Positions 26,050 through 34,868 of a stretch of DNA of 55,539 bases are shown here, piece by piece; the stretch's first letter is position 1; each line of letters starts with the position of its first letter. The notes below the pieces were generated by a model. It worked only from the letters and a program-made list of their open reading frames with translations. It made no database searches and was not told the origin of the DNA. Origin of the DNA: Odoribacter lunatus (GTDB lineage Bacteria > Bacteroidota > Bacteroidia > Bacteroidales > Marinifilaceae); contig NZ_CALPCZ010000017.1 in NCBI RefSeq assembly GCF_943193135.1, forward strand, positions 1 to 55,539, written 5' to 3'. A program made the position numbers and the translations under genes.

Positions 26050-26072
26050 GGATTTTTTTATAAAAAGATTGT

Positions 26073-28787
26073 ATGAGAGTACCTTTTAGATACTGCTGGC
26101 TTGTCGGATGTCTGATATTCGGGGCTTTCGCTCTGAGAGCCGAAACGCGTTCTTTGACGGAAGAGAATAAAGGACGGGATAATCATCACAATGTGGTGAG
26201 TGTAAAACAATTGTCCGGCTTATGGGTATCCGGAGAGGAAGGAAGCAGACAGGGCGTTTCCGCCCCTTATGCAGGAATTCTGGGTGACAGGCTGGTGGTA
26301 GCCGGAGGGTGCAATTTTCCCGGAGTTCCGGCAGCGGAAGGCGGGGAAAAAGTGTATTACGATGATATTTTCGTGCTGGCGGACCCGTTGAATCCGGAGG
26401 CGGAATGGAAGAAAGCGGGCAAGTTGCCTGAAGGCGCTGCTTACGGGGTGAGTTTTACTACGCCGGAAGGGGTGGTTTGTGTCGGTGGCCGGAATGCAGC
26501 GGGAGGACTGAACAAGGTATGGATATTGAAAGAGCGTGCCGGAGGGGAGATTGTTGCGGAGGCTTTGCCTGATTTGCCGGTGGCGATGGATAATATGGCA
26601 GGCGGATTGAGTGGAAATGTCGTGTATGTGGCCGGCGGAAATATGGACAACAAGCCGGGTAACCGTTGTTTTGCGTTGCGTTTGGGCGAGAGCAAAGGCT
26701 GGGAAGAGGTGGCTCCGTTTCCCGGAGAAGCCCGCATACAGCCTGTAGGGGTTGTGCAGAATACGGCGGAAGAGGCTCGGTTTTTCGTTATGGGAGGCTT
26801 TTTGCCGGCAGCTGACGGACAGGAGAGCCGGGTGCATACGGACGGATACGGCTACAATCCTCGGAACGGCAAATGGGAGGCGGTAGCCGATGCGGTGCCT
26901 TATGAAGAGGGGCGTGCTCGGGCGTTGGTCGGCGGCACGGCTGTTGCTTCGGGAAGTCACCATGTCGCTGTGATAGGAGGCGTGAATTACGACCGGTTCA
27001 AGCGGGCGCTGGACAGGCCTTTGTTACTGGAGCAGGCGCTGCAGGCGGGAAATGATTCGCTTACCGCACAATTGCAGGAGGAGGAGCGTGCCTATTTGCG
27101 GCATCCTGCCGACTGGTATGATTTCAACGGCAATCTGTTGATTTATCATACGCTGACGGATTCGTGGGTGTCGGAAGGCTATTTCTCCGAACTGGCGCTG
27201 GCCGGGGCGGCGGTTGTGCCTTACAAGGGAAACTGGCTGGTGGTGAACGGTGAAAGTCAGCCCGGCATACGCTCCGCAGGGGTATATGCCGTGGAGATGG
27301 GCACCAGGACGGGATTCGGCTGGGTGAACTGGTCGGTGCTGGTTGTGTATCTGGTGGGGATGTTGCTGCTGGGGTATTATTTCATGCGCCGCGCTTCGAG
27401 CAGCGAGGACTTTTTCAAGGGAGGCGGCCGTATTCCGTGGTGGGCTGCCGGAATCAGTATTTATGCCACGATGTTGAGCGCCATCACGTATATGGCGATT
27501 CCGGCGAAGGCTTTCGCCACCAACTGGGCTTACTATCCGATGCTGGTGATGATTCTGCTGGTGTCCTATCCGGTGATAAAGTATTATCTGCCTTTCTTCC
27601 GGCGTCTGAATGTGACGAGCGCGTATGAGTATTTGCAGCTGCGTTTCAATTATACGACCCGTCTGATGGCCAGCGTATTGTTTATCGCGTTTATGGTGGC
27701 CCGTACGGCGCTGGTGCTGTATCTGCCTTCCCTGGCGCTGACGACGGTGACCGGTATCGATATTTATATTTGTATCATCCTGATGGGTATCGTTACGGTG
27801 GTGTATTGTACGATGGGCGGTGTGGAAGCCGTGGTTTGGGGGGATGTGATTCAGGGGTTCATTCTGGTTGGCGGAGCCTTTTTCGCTGCCATTTACCTGA
27901 TTCTTCATACGGAAGGCGGTGTGGGCGGATTTATAGATATCGCCGTAGATCACGATAAGTTCCGGATGTTCGAATGGAGTTTCGATTGCACGAAAGCTGT
28001 TTTTTGGGTGGTTATTTTAGGAGGCATCGCCAACAACCTGATTTCCTATACTTCAGACCAGACGGTGATTCAGCGTTATCTGACGACGAAGGATGAGCGC
28101 AGTGCGGGAAAGGGCATCATGATGAACGGCTTGATGAGCGTGTTTATTTCGGTGGTGTTCTATCTGATCGGTACGGGGTTGTATACGTTTTTCAAATCGC
28201 GTCCCGATGAATTGAGTTATGCACTTTCCAACGGGGATGCCATTTTCCCGTTCTTTATGATGAGCCAGATGCCGGTGGGACTTGCCGGACTGCTGATTGC
28301 TGCAATTTTTGCGGCTACGATGTCCACGATTTCTTCCAATATCAATTCTACCTCTACGGCGTTTTCTATGGATATTTATAAGCATTGTGTGCCGGGTGCT
28401 TCGGATAAGAGCGTACTGAATGTGGCGCGCTGGGTTTCTCTCGCGGCAGGAGCTTTGGGAACGGTGCTGGCGGTGATGATGGCTACGTGGAATATTCTTT
28501 CGCTGCTGGATTACTTCAATTCGATACTGGGATTGCTGTCGAGCGGACTGGGAGGTCTGTTTATGATGGGCATCTTTTTTGACCGGATCGGGGCGAAGGG
28601 GGCTTTGCTGGGCTTTATCTCCGGAACGGTTGTGGTGTTTGCGTTGAGTATTTATACGCCGGTGTCTTTCCTGCTATACGGAGCTATCGGTATTGTCGTG
28701 TCGGTGGGGGTAGGCTGGTTGTACAGTCTGGTATGGCCGGCGGGAGAACAGCCGAAGGGGCTGACCTGGAGAAGATTGGAAAAATGA
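26073..28787 (+). CDS. Periplasmic Kelch sialic acid mutarotase fused to a sodium/solute symporter
   Basis: A 904-residue fusion. A signal peptide (residues 1-23) exports the N-terminal half, a six-bladed Kelch propeller (about 45-410) with repeated GG-xx-Y/W elements such as VVAGGCNFPG, VCVGGRNAAGG and YVAGGNMDNKPG. This is the cyclically permuted NanM-type mutarotase family. From about residue 413 a sodium:solute symporter (SSSF) follows, with about 13 membrane helices. It opens with WSVLVVYLVGMLLLGYYF and contains the family pattern STISSNINSTSTAFSMD. The likely job is to convert the anomer of sialic acid at the membrane and import it with Na+. The join is in frame with no internal stop, and both halves look intact. 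The substrate is inferred from the operon. Confidence 0.92.
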   Translation: MRVPFRYCWLVGCLIFGAFALRAETRSLTEENKGRDNHHNVVSVKQLSGLWVSGEEGSRQGVSAPYAGILGDRLVVAGGCNFPGVPAAEGGEKVYYDDIFVLADPLNPEAEWKKAGKLPEGAAYGVSFTTPEGVVCVGGRNAAGGLNKVWILKERAGGEIVAEALPDLPVAMDNMAGGLSGNVVYVAGGNMDNKPGNRCFALRLGESKGWEEVAPFPGEARIQPVGVVQNTAEEARFFVMGGFLPAADGQESRVHTDGYGYNPRNGKWEAVADAVPYEEGRARALVGGTAVASGSHHVAVIGGVNYDRFKRALDRPLLLEQALQAGNDSLTAQLQEEERAYLRHPADWYDFNGNLLIYHTLTDSWVSEGYFSELALAGAAVVPYKGNWLVVNGESQPGIRSAGVYAVEMGTRTGFGWVNWSVLVVYLVGMLLLGYYFMRRASSSEDFFKGGGRIPWWAAGISIYATMLSAITYMAIPAKAFATNWAYYPMLVMILLVSYPVIKYYLPFFRRLNVTSAYEYLQLRFNYTTRLMASVLFIAFMVARTALVLYLPSLALTTVTGIDIYICIILMGIVTVVYCTMGGVEAVVWGDVIQGFILVGGAFFAAIYLILHTEGGVGGFIDIAVDHDKFRMFEWSFDCTKAVFWVVILGGIANNLISYTSDQTVIQRYLTTKDERSAGKGIMMNGLMSVFISVVFYLIGTGLYTFFKSRPDELSYALSNGDAIFPFFMMSQMPVGLAGLLIAAIFAATMSTISSNINSTSTAFSMDIYKHCVPGASDKSVLNVARWVSLAAGALGTVLAVMMATWNILSLLDYFNSILGLLSSGLGGLFMMGIFFDRIGAKGALLGFISGTVVVFALSIYTPVSFLLYGAIGIVVSVGVGWLYSLVWPAGEQPKGLTWRRLEK

Positions 28788-28807
28788 TTAATGATTGATA
28801 AAATAGT

Positions 28808-29983
28808 ATGACCATGTTGGATTTTAAAAAGTTAGCACAGCAATATAAGTCGGAGTTGCTGGACAAGGTGATTCCTTTTTGGCTGGAGAAGTCTCAGGAT
28901 AAAGAATTCGGAGGTTACTTCACTTGTTTGGACCGTGTCGGGAATGTATTTGATACGGACAAGTTCATCTGGCTGCAGGGGCGGGAAGTGTGGATGTTTT
29001 CGATGCTTTACAATAAGGTGGAGAAGAAACAGGAGTGGCTGGATTGTGCCGTTCAGGGAGCCGAGTTTCTGAAGAAGCACGGACACGACGGAAATTACAA
29101 TTGGTATTTTGCCCTGACGCGGGAAGGGAAACCGTTGGTGGAGCCGTATAATATTTTCTCCTATACGTTTGCCGCGATGGCTTTCGGACAGTTGAGCATC
29201 GCCACCGGCAGCAAGGAGTATGCGGACATTGCCAAAAAGACGTTCGACATTATTTTATCGAAGGTGGATAATCCGAAAGGAAAATGGAACAAGGCTTATC
29301 CCGGCACGCGGAATATGAAGAGTTTCGCGCTGCCCATGATTCTTTGCAATCTGGCGCTGGAAATCGAACCGCTGCTGGACAAGGATTTTATGGAGAAGTC
29401 TATTTATAACTGCATCCATGAGGTGCTGGACGTGTTTTATCGTCCGGAGCTGGGCTTGGTGGTGGAGCATCTTGGAACGGACGGGCAGCTGGTGGATAAC
29501 TTCGACGGACGTTTACTGAATCCGGGGCATGCCATCGAGGCGATGTGGTTCATTATGGATTTGGGTGTCAGACTGAATAACAAGGAGTTGATAGAGAGGG
29601 CTGTGAAAATTGCGTTGCAGGAGGTGGAATACGGCTGGGACAAGGAGTATGGCGGCATTTTCTATTTTATGGACCGTCTGGGACATCCGGTGCAGCAGCT
29701 GGAATGGGACCAGAAATTGTGGTGGGTGCATATCGAAACGTTGATTACGATGCTGAAGGGGTACCAACTGACCGGCTCGGAGGAGTGTCTGAAATGGTTT
29801 GAGAAGGTACACGATTATACATGGAGTCATTTTGCCGACAAGGAGTATCCGGAATGGTTCGGCTATCTGAACCGGAGAGGCGAGGTGCTGCTGCCTTTGA
29901 AAGGGGGCAAGTGGAAAGGCTGTTTCCATGTTCCCCGCGGTTTGTTCCAGTGTTGGCAGGTGCTTGAGAAGTTGAACAAGTAG
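28808..29983 (+). CDS. N-acylglucosamine 2-epimerase
   Basis: A 391-residue cytosolic (alpha/alpha)6-barrel enzyme of the AGE family. It interconverts N-acetylmannosamine and N-acetylglucosamine, the step that follows the lyase in Bacteroides-type pathways and replaces the kinase/NanE route of E. coli. Visible features are FIWLQGREVWMFS near the start, NPGHAIEAMWF with a catalytic-type histidine at about 239, and LWWVHIETLITML at about 300. A second in-frame ATG at 28814 gives MLDFKKLAQ and could be the true start. The product GlcNAc would need a separate hexokinase, not seen here. Confidence 0.92.
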   Translation: MTMLDFKKLAQQYKSELLDKVIPFWLEKSQDKEFGGYFTCLDRVGNVFDTDKFIWLQGREVWMFSMLYNKVEKKQEWLDCAVQGAEFLKKHGHDGNYNWYFALTREGKPLVEPYNIFSYTFAAMAFGQLSIATGSKEYADIAKKTFDIILSKVDNPKGKWNKAYPGTRNMKSFALPMILCNLALEIEPLLDKDFMEKSIYNCIHEVLDVFYRPELGLVVEHLGTDGQLVDNFDGRLLNPGHAIEAMWFIMDLGVRLNNKELIERAVKIALQEVEYGWDKEYGGIFYFMDRLGHPVQQLEWDQKLWWVHIETLITMLKGYQLTGSEECLKWFEKVHDYTWSHFADKEYPEWFGYLNRRGEVLLPLKGGKWKGCFHVPRGLFQCWQVLEKLNK

Positions 29984-29993
29984 ATCAGTCGGT

Positions 29994-31256
29994 ATGAAGA
30001 AGTGTATTGTTTTTATTTTGTTTACGGCGTTGTGTATGGGAGTCCTTGCACAGCGGGTGCCGGAGGCTTTTCAGCCCGCAGAGCAGGCTAAAATCGTTTC
30101 CGGACGGGAGGACGGCCGTTTTCTCAGTTCGCTGGGAGCGGTACACAACCGGATGAAACAGATTCAGCCGAAATGTGCTTTCCGGGAGGGAATGACAGCC
30201 GGGGAGATGCGTGAGTGGCAGGAGGAAGTGAGGGAGGCTATGAAAAGGCTGATGAATTTTCCTTCGGGGACGGGAGTTGCGGATGCCCGCAGGATTTCCG
30301 TGACACCGCGGGATGGTTATGTGGTGGAGAAGTGGGAGATTTATCCCGAAGAAGGGATGGTTTTTCCTTTTCTGGTATTGTTGCCGGACGGCTGTGGGCA
30401 GGGGAAAAAGCTGCCGGCGGTTTTGTGCATACCCGGTTCCGGCAGCACGAAAGAGGCGATTGCCGGAGAAGACCCCGTTTATCCGAAGCTGGGAGCAGGA
30501 GGCAACCGGGACAAGGCGGCAATGGCACTCCATTATGTGAAGGCCGGCTGTATAGCGGTGGCGGTTGATAATCCGGCGGCGGGGGAGACTTGCGATCTGG
30601 AGCGTTATACGGGAAGGGGCTATGATTACGATATTGTCGCCCGTTATCTGTTGGAGATGGGCTGGAGTTATTTGGGATATACGGCGTGGCTTGACCAGCA
30701 GGTGCTGGAATGGATGAAGACCCGTCCTTATGTGGACCGGGAACGGATTATTGTCAGCGGATTCTCGTTGGGAACGGAGCCGTTGATGGTGTTGGGCGTA
30801 TTGGATACGACCGTTTATGCTTTTGTCTACAATGATTTTTTGTGCCGTACGAAAGAGAGGATGGAGGTGATGACCTATCCGGGAGAGAACGGCAACAGGC
30901 CTTTCCCCAATTCTATCCGGCATCTGATACCCGGTTTCCTTTGTCATTTTGATTTCCCGGATCTGGTTGCGGCCTTAGCGCCCCGTTATGTAATCTGTAC
31001 GGAAGGCGGGATGGACCGGGATTTCGGGATGATACAAAAGGCTTTCGCCGCATCGGGACATCCGGAACGTTTTGTTTATCACCATTATCCGCGTTTCGCT
31101 GCACCGGAAGACCGTACCTATTTGGAGCGGTTGCCCGAAGGTATCGACCGGAGCACTTTTTTCCGTTTGGCGAATGTGGATCCGCCTATGCATTATTTCA
31201 AGAAAGAGTGGGTTTTGCCCTGGCTGAAGGAGATTTTTTCAATAGAAAAAGATTAA
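29994..31256 (+). CDS. Exported alpha/beta hydrolase, probable esterase, in the nan operon
   Basis: A 420-residue protein with a signal peptide (MKKCIVFILFTALCMGVLAQ). The alpha/beta hydrolase fold covers about residues 100-400. The nucleophile is Ser258 in SGFSLGTEP, and PAVLCIPGSGSTKE supplies the oxyanion region. It resembles large dienelactone-hydrolase or acetyl-xylan-esterase-like proteins. In this operon it most likely removes acyl groups from sialic acid or a neighbouring sugar; this is inference from position. The gaps to the genes on either side are 10 and 4 bases, so co-transcription is clear. Confidence 0.75.
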   Translation: MKKCIVFILFTALCMGVLAQRVPEAFQPAEQAKIVSGREDGRFLSSLGAVHNRMKQIQPKCAFREGMTAGEMREWQEEVREAMKRLMNFPSGTGVADARRISVTPRDGYVVEKWEIYPEEGMVFPFLVLLPDGCGQGKKLPAVLCIPGSGSTKEAIAGEDPVYPKLGAGGNRDKAAMALHYVKAGCIAVAVDNPAAGETCDLERYTGRGYDYDIVARYLLEMGWSYLGYTAWLDQQVLEWMKTRPYVDRERIIVSGFSLGTEPLMVLGVLDTTVYAFVYNDFLCRTKERMEVMTYPGENGNRPFPNSIRHLIPGFLCHFDFPDLVAALAPRYVICTEGGMDRDFGMIQKAFAASGHPERFVYHHYPRFAAPEDRTYLERLPEGIDRSTFFRLANVDPPMHYFKKEWVLPWLKEIFSIEKD

Positions 31257-31260
31257 CGGT

Positions 31261-31920
31261 ATGATGAAGTATTTGGTGGTATGCATGTTATTGCTTCTTT
31301 GTCAGTGGGGGCATACTCAGGAGAGGAAGTATTCTACATATTGGTATCAAAAGGCAACGTTATACGAGGCGTTGCCGGTCGTTTCGACGGATATAGTATT
31401 TTTAGGCAACAGTATTACCGACGGAGGGGAGTGGGCGGAATTGTTCGGGGATGCCCGCATGAAGAACCGGGGAATCAGTGGGGATATTGCGGAAGGGGTG
31501 TATGATCGGCTGGATGCCGTATTGGGCGGACAACCGGCGAAGATTTTTTTGCTGATAGGTATTAATGATGTGGCGAGAGGCACTTCGGCGGATACGATTG
31601 TCGCCCGCATTCTCAGGATTGCGAAGAAGATAGGGGAGGATTCTCCCCGAACGAAGCTGTACGTACAGAGCGTGCTGCCGGTGAATGACTGTTACGGGAT
31701 GTTTAAGGGGCATACTTCCCGCGGGGATGTGGTGCTTGAAATAAATCGCCTCCTGCAGGAGAAGGCCGTGGAGGGGCGTTTTACTTATATCGATTTGCAT
31801 TCGCATTTTTGCAATGAGGAGGGGAAGATGAATCCGGAGTATTCGAATGACGGCCTGCATTTGCTTGGAAAGGGGTATCTGCTTTGGAAGCAGATCGTGC
31901 TGCCGTATGTAAATGAATAA
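31261..31920 (+). CDS. Exported SGNH/GDSL esterase, last gene of the nan operon
   Basis: A 219-residue SGNH hydrolase with a signal peptide ending near HTQERK. ATG codons at 31261 and 31264 are both usable. Block I is GNSITDGGEW (Ser), block II is the glycine in NRGISGD, block III is GINDV (Asn), and block V is DGLHLLGKG (Asp, His). It is close to the small sialate-esterase-like GDSL proteins. It adds a further single-domain esterase to the operon, probably with its own acyl specificity. A terminator follows at once. Confidence 0.85.
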   Translation: MMKYLVVCMLLLLCQWGHTQERKYSTYWYQKATLYEALPVVSTDIVFLGNSITDGGEWAELFGDARMKNRGISGDIAEGVYDRLDAVLGGQPAKIFLLIGINDVARGTSADTIVARILRIAKKIGEDSPRTKLYVQSVLPVNDCYGMFKGHTSRGDVVLEINRLLQEKAVEGRFTYIDLHSHFCNEEGKMNPEYSNDGLHLLGKGYLLWKQIVLPYVNE

Positions 31921-31922
31921 AA

Positions 31923-31947
31923 AAACGCAGTAGAAAATACTGCGTTT
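31923..31947. terminator. Bidirectional terminator of the nan operon and the GNAT unit
   Basis: AAACGCAGTA and TACTGCGTTT form a perfect 10-bp stem with loop GAAAA, directly after the esterase stop. A/T runs on both sides let it serve the plus-strand operon and the convergent acetyltransferase, whose stop codon overlaps the right arm. Confidence 0.88.
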
Positions 31948-32479
31948 ATTGGTTCCAGTCCGAAGCAAGAAGCTGAAAGTAGATGACGTCTTCCCATTCT
32001 GCGCCTCGCTTTAGCCATTGCTTTCTGTATCCGGTTTGGGCAAAACCCATGGATTGAAATAGTTTGAGGCTGGCGATGTTGCAACTTGGCACGCTGCTGT
32101 AGACCTGGTGCAGTCCCAGCGTTTCAAAGCAGTAGTCGAGCATCAGTTTGATGGCGCTTCGGGCATATCCTTTTTTCCGGTTTTCCATGTCGTGGATCAT
32201 GATTCCCAGACCGGCCCGCTGGTGGTAGGGGTCGAAGTCGTAAAGGTCTATCAGCCCGACGGGGGTATTGTTTTCCTTGTCGGTGATCATCAGGCGCAAC
32301 TGCTTGGTCTCGTATATGTCCTGATGAGAGTTTTCAATGTATTTTTTTAGTGTGAAATGGGAAAACGGGGTCAATGTGTCGCTGACTTCCCATAAATCCA
32401 TGTCGTTTTCCCATTTGTATAAATACTCCAAATCTTCCGGCTCGAGTGCCCGGACAAGAATGTTTTCATCGTTCATCAT
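31946..32479 (-). CDS. GNAT N-acetyltransferase (RimJ/SpeG-like)
   Basis: A 177-residue cytosolic acetyltransferase. The acetyl-CoA loop is in RAGLGIMIHDMENRKKGYAR (about residues 88-107), with the Q/RxxGxG/A pattern replaced by NRKKGYA. The later SCNIASLKLFQSMGF is the family's motif B. This arrangement fits RimJ/RimL/SpeG relatives that acetylate ribosomal proteins or polyamines, but the substrate cannot be told. It overlaps the nan terminator and follows the SPOR gene by 7 bases. Confidence 0.85.
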   Translation of the reverse strand: MMNDENILVRALEPEDLEYLYKWENDMDLWEVSDTLTPFSHFTLKKYIENSHQDIYETKQLRLMITDKENNTPVGLIDLYDFDPYHQRAGLGIMIHDMENRKKGYARSAIKLMLDYCFETLGLHQVYSSVPSCNIASLKLFQSMGFAQTGYRKQWLKRGAEWEDVIYFQLLASDWNQ

Positions 32480-32486
32480 AGGCGGT

Positions 32487-33257
32487 TTATTTTATTCGGT
32501 CCATATTTAAGTCGACGGCTTGTCCCAGTTTTTCTTCGTCAATTTCGCGGATGAAAGCGTCCGGATATATTTTGCGAATGGTGGGCAGGGCGGTTCGGGC
32601 TTCTTCGATAGAAGGATAGATGTTGTATATGTAACGGTAGATGTCTCCCATCCGGATGAGTTTTACGCCGTATTGGCCTTTGAAAAATGTGTCCGAAAGG
32701 GGAAAACTCATGGAGCAGATTTGGATGGTATATTGCTTAGCTGCCGGTTTATAGTTTTCGGGCATAAGTGAATCGGAAGATATGAAAGATGTCTCTGTTG
32801 TCTCGGGTGTTAAAATTAAATGTTGTTTGCACAATATGATTTGTGTGTCGATTTTTTGGTGGAAGTTTTGGAATTTTTCCGGGACTAATTTTTGAAGTTG
32901 TTTGTAATTATTGAGAGCATCGGTATATTTAGTGTTTGCCTCATAGGCTTGTGCCAAATGATAAATGATATCGATGTCTGTATATCTGTTTTTACTAAGT
33001 GATAGGGCATTTTGTAGGGTTGAAATGGCTTGTTCTTTTTGTGAGGAGATGTTGTAGTAGCAGATTCCTTTTAATAGTAACATATCTACGTCTGTCGTAT
33101 CCGTTGGCTGGAAACTTTCTATTACAGACAAGGCTTTTTCAAAAGAATTTTCCACAATGAGTTTTTCGACGATTTCTTTCTGCTTTATCGGTAAAGAAAA
33201 ACAGATATTAATCATTCCCAAAATAGCGATAGCCGTCCAGAGCCATTTATTATTCAT
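32487..33257 (-). CDS. TPR protein with C-terminal SPOR domain
   Basis: A 256-residue envelope protein counted from the ATG at 33257. The frame reaches 33290, but a -7 element at 33293-33300 would place the transcript start inside that extension. A hydrophobic segment (residues 5-22) serves as signal peptide or anchor. TPR-like helices follow (about 30-140). The last 75 residues form a SPOR domain (TIQICSMSFPLSD to AFIREIDEEK), which binds denuded peptidoglycan at division sites. It probably helps in cell-wall work. No partner is evident apart from the co-transcribed GNAT gene. Confidence 0.75.
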   Translation of the reverse strand: MNNKWLWTAIAILGMINICFSLPIKQKEIVEKLIVENSFEKALSVIESFQPTDTTDVDMLLLKGICYYNISSQKEQAISTLQNALSLSKNRYTDIDIIYHLAQAYEANTKYTDALNNYKQLQKLVPEKFQNFHQKIDTQIILCKQHLILTPETTETSFISSDSLMPENYKPAAKQYTIQICSMSFPLSDTFFKGQYGVKLIRMGDIYRYIYNIYPSIEEARTALPTIRKIYPDAFIREIDEEKLGQAVDLNMDRIK

Positions 33258-33292
33258 AAGTAATTTTTTAATATTCTTATAAGCATTCACGA

Positions 33293-33300
33293 CAAATATA
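33293..33300 (-). promoter_or_regulatory. -7 element of the SPOR-GNAT promoter
   Basis: The minus strand reads TATATTTG, an exact TAnnTTTG. It lies 7 bases from the -33 element of the divergent miaA promoter. A -33 TTTG is not clear. Confidence 0.4.
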
Positions 33301-33306
33301 TCTGTT

Positions 33307-33340
33307 TTTGGTTAAAAAAGAGTGATATTGATTACATTTG
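33307..33340 (+). promoter_or_regulatory. Promoter of miaA
   Basis: TTTG at 33307-33310, 22 bases, then TACATTTG at 33333-33340, an exact TAnnTTTG. The start would be about 50 bases before the miaA ATG. Confidence 0.65.
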
Positions 33341-33397
33341 TCATATAAACGTGTAAAAAACGTATGCTTGGGGAGAAATACGAAATAAGAAGGAAAA

Positions 33398-34306
33398 ATG
33401 TTTAATCTTTTAAGTGTTATTGGTCCTACGGCTTCTGGAAAAACAACGTTGGCAGTACGATTGGCGGCAGAGTTTAAAGGGGAGATAATCAGTGCTGATT
33501 CCCGACAGGTATATCGTGGAATGGATATTGGAACGGGGAAGGATTTGGAGGAATATGTGTATGAAGGAAGGCCGGTTCCGTATCATTTAATTGATATTGT
33601 GGAGGCTGGATATAAGTATAATGTTTTTGAGTATCAGAAGGATTTTGTTCGGGTATGGGAGGATTGCCGGAGAAGAGGGGTTTTTCCGGTATTGTGTGGA
33701 GGTAGCGGGTTGTATGTCGAGGCTGTACTGAAAGCGTATAAGTTGTTGGCTGTTCCGGTGAATAAAGAGTTAAGGGAGAGCTTACAGGGAAAGAATTTGG
33801 CAGAATTGACAACTATTTTATCGACTTACAAGAAAATGCATAATACGACGGATGTTGATACGGTGAAACGGGCGTTACGGGCAATAGAAATTGAAGAGTA
33901 TTACCGGACACATCCGATGGAAGAACAGCATTTTCCGAAACTTCGTCCTTTGATTATAGGAGTGGATGTGGATCGGGAGGTGCGGCGTAAACGTATTACA
34001 GACCGATTGCATACACGTTTGCAGAACGGAATGGTGGAGGAAGTGAAAAAGCTACTTGAGGGGGGGCTTGCAGCAGAGGATTTGATTTATTATGGTTTGG
34101 AGTATAAATATATTACGCTATATCTGACAGGAAAATTGAACTATGGAGCTATGATAGAGCAATTGAATGTTGCCATACACCAATTTGCCAAACGTCAGAT
34201 GACCTGGTTCAGGAAGATGGAAAGGGATGGAATGGAAATCCATTGGGTGGACGGTGGATTGGCTTTGGAAGAAAAAGTGGAGCAAATAAAGAATTTGTTA
34301 AAATAA
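33398..34306 (+). CDS. miaA: tRNA dimethylallyltransferase MiaA
   Basis: A 302-residue cytosolic enzyme that puts a dimethylallyl group on N6 of adenosine 37 in tRNAs reading UNN codons. The P-loop GPTASGKTT lies at residues 7-15. DSRQVYRGMDIGTGK is the signature with the catalytic Asp, and HLIDIVE and GGSGLYVEAVL follow. The C-terminal RQMTWFRK is also standard. AGAAGGAAAAATG gives one of the few plausible Shine-Dalgarno sites here. It converges on the HEAT gene with a 5-base gap. Confidence 0.96.
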   Translation: MFNLLSVIGPTASGKTTLAVRLAAEFKGEIISADSRQVYRGMDIGTGKDLEEYVYEGRPVPYHLIDIVEAGYKYNVFEYQKDFVRVWEDCRRRGVFPVLCGGSGLYVEAVLKAYKLLAVPVNKELRESLQGKNLAELTTILSTYKKMHNTTDVDTVKRALRAIEIEEYYRTHPMEEQHFPKLRPLIIGVDVDREVRRKRITDRLHTRLQNGMVEEVKKLLEGGLAAEDLIYYGLEYKYITLYLTGKLNYGAMIEQLNVAIHQFAKRQMTWFRKMERDGMEIHWVDGGLALEEKVEQIKNLLK

Positions 34307-34311
34307 ACGTC

Positions 34312-34818
34312 TTATTCTTCTGTTTCTTCCATGGTCCAAGTTGCTAAGATGTTATCTACCAGGAATTGTTTTTCATCAGTGGTGTCAATGGTCTTGATTT
34401 CTTTGAGAAGTTGTGTTTTCTTTTCTTGGTTTATATGATTTAGGTTCTCTAATATAGTGGCAGCTTCTAAGGCTACTATAAAATCGTCATCTTTGAGAAT
34501 CTTAACAAATTCTTCGGCATAGTCGGAAAAGTCGAGGGAGGATTCCCAGCAAATTCGGAGAAAAAGGGATTTACAAGCAGGTTGTTGGGTGTTTTTTATC
34601 CGATTCATTAAGAGAGATATGAATCCGTTGTCTTTTATATCCGCCAACAAATTGACAATGGTTGTTATGTCATGGTGGTCATTGATAGACGATAAATAAT
34701 CTAATAAAGAAGGAATTATTGAAAGATCACCTTCGTTTTTGATTTTTTCTGTAACCTCTTTTCGTATTTCCGGATTTTCGCTATTCAGCTGTTTGAGAAT
34801 TTCCTCGTTGTTTTCCAT
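34312..34818 (-). CDS. Small HEAT-repeat protein
   Basis: A 168-residue, acidic, all-helical cytosolic protein. Pairs of helices of HEAT type can be followed from LLKQLNSENPEIRKEV-like segments through LPSLLDYLSS, IVNLLADIKD, LLMNRIKN, and VKILKDDDFIVALEAAT. It has no catalytic motif and no signal peptide, so a scaffold or adaptor role is likely. Bacteroidales genomes often have such a gene near xerD. A bidirectional hairpin separates it from xerD, so it probably has its own promoter or depends on read-through. Confidence 0.75.
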   Translation of the reverse strand: MENNEEILKQLNSENPEIRKEVTEKIKNEGDLSIIPSLLDYLSSINDHHDITTIVNLLADIKDNGFISLLMNRIKNTQQPACKSLFLRICWESSLDFSDYAEEFVKILKDDDFIVALEAATILENLNHINQEKKTQLLKEIKTIDTTDEKQFLVDNILATWTMEETEE

Positions 34819-34837
34819 AAGATGTTTGGGAGTAAAA

Positions 34838-34862
34838 AAAAGAGCGTTATTAACGCTCTTTT
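34838..34862. terminator. Terminator of xerD
   Basis: AAAAGAGCGT (34838-34847) pairs with ACGCTCTTTT (34853-34862), loop TATTA. On the minus strand a run of seven T follows. It lies just after the xerD stop. Confidence 0.88.
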
Positions 34863-34868
34863 GAGTTT

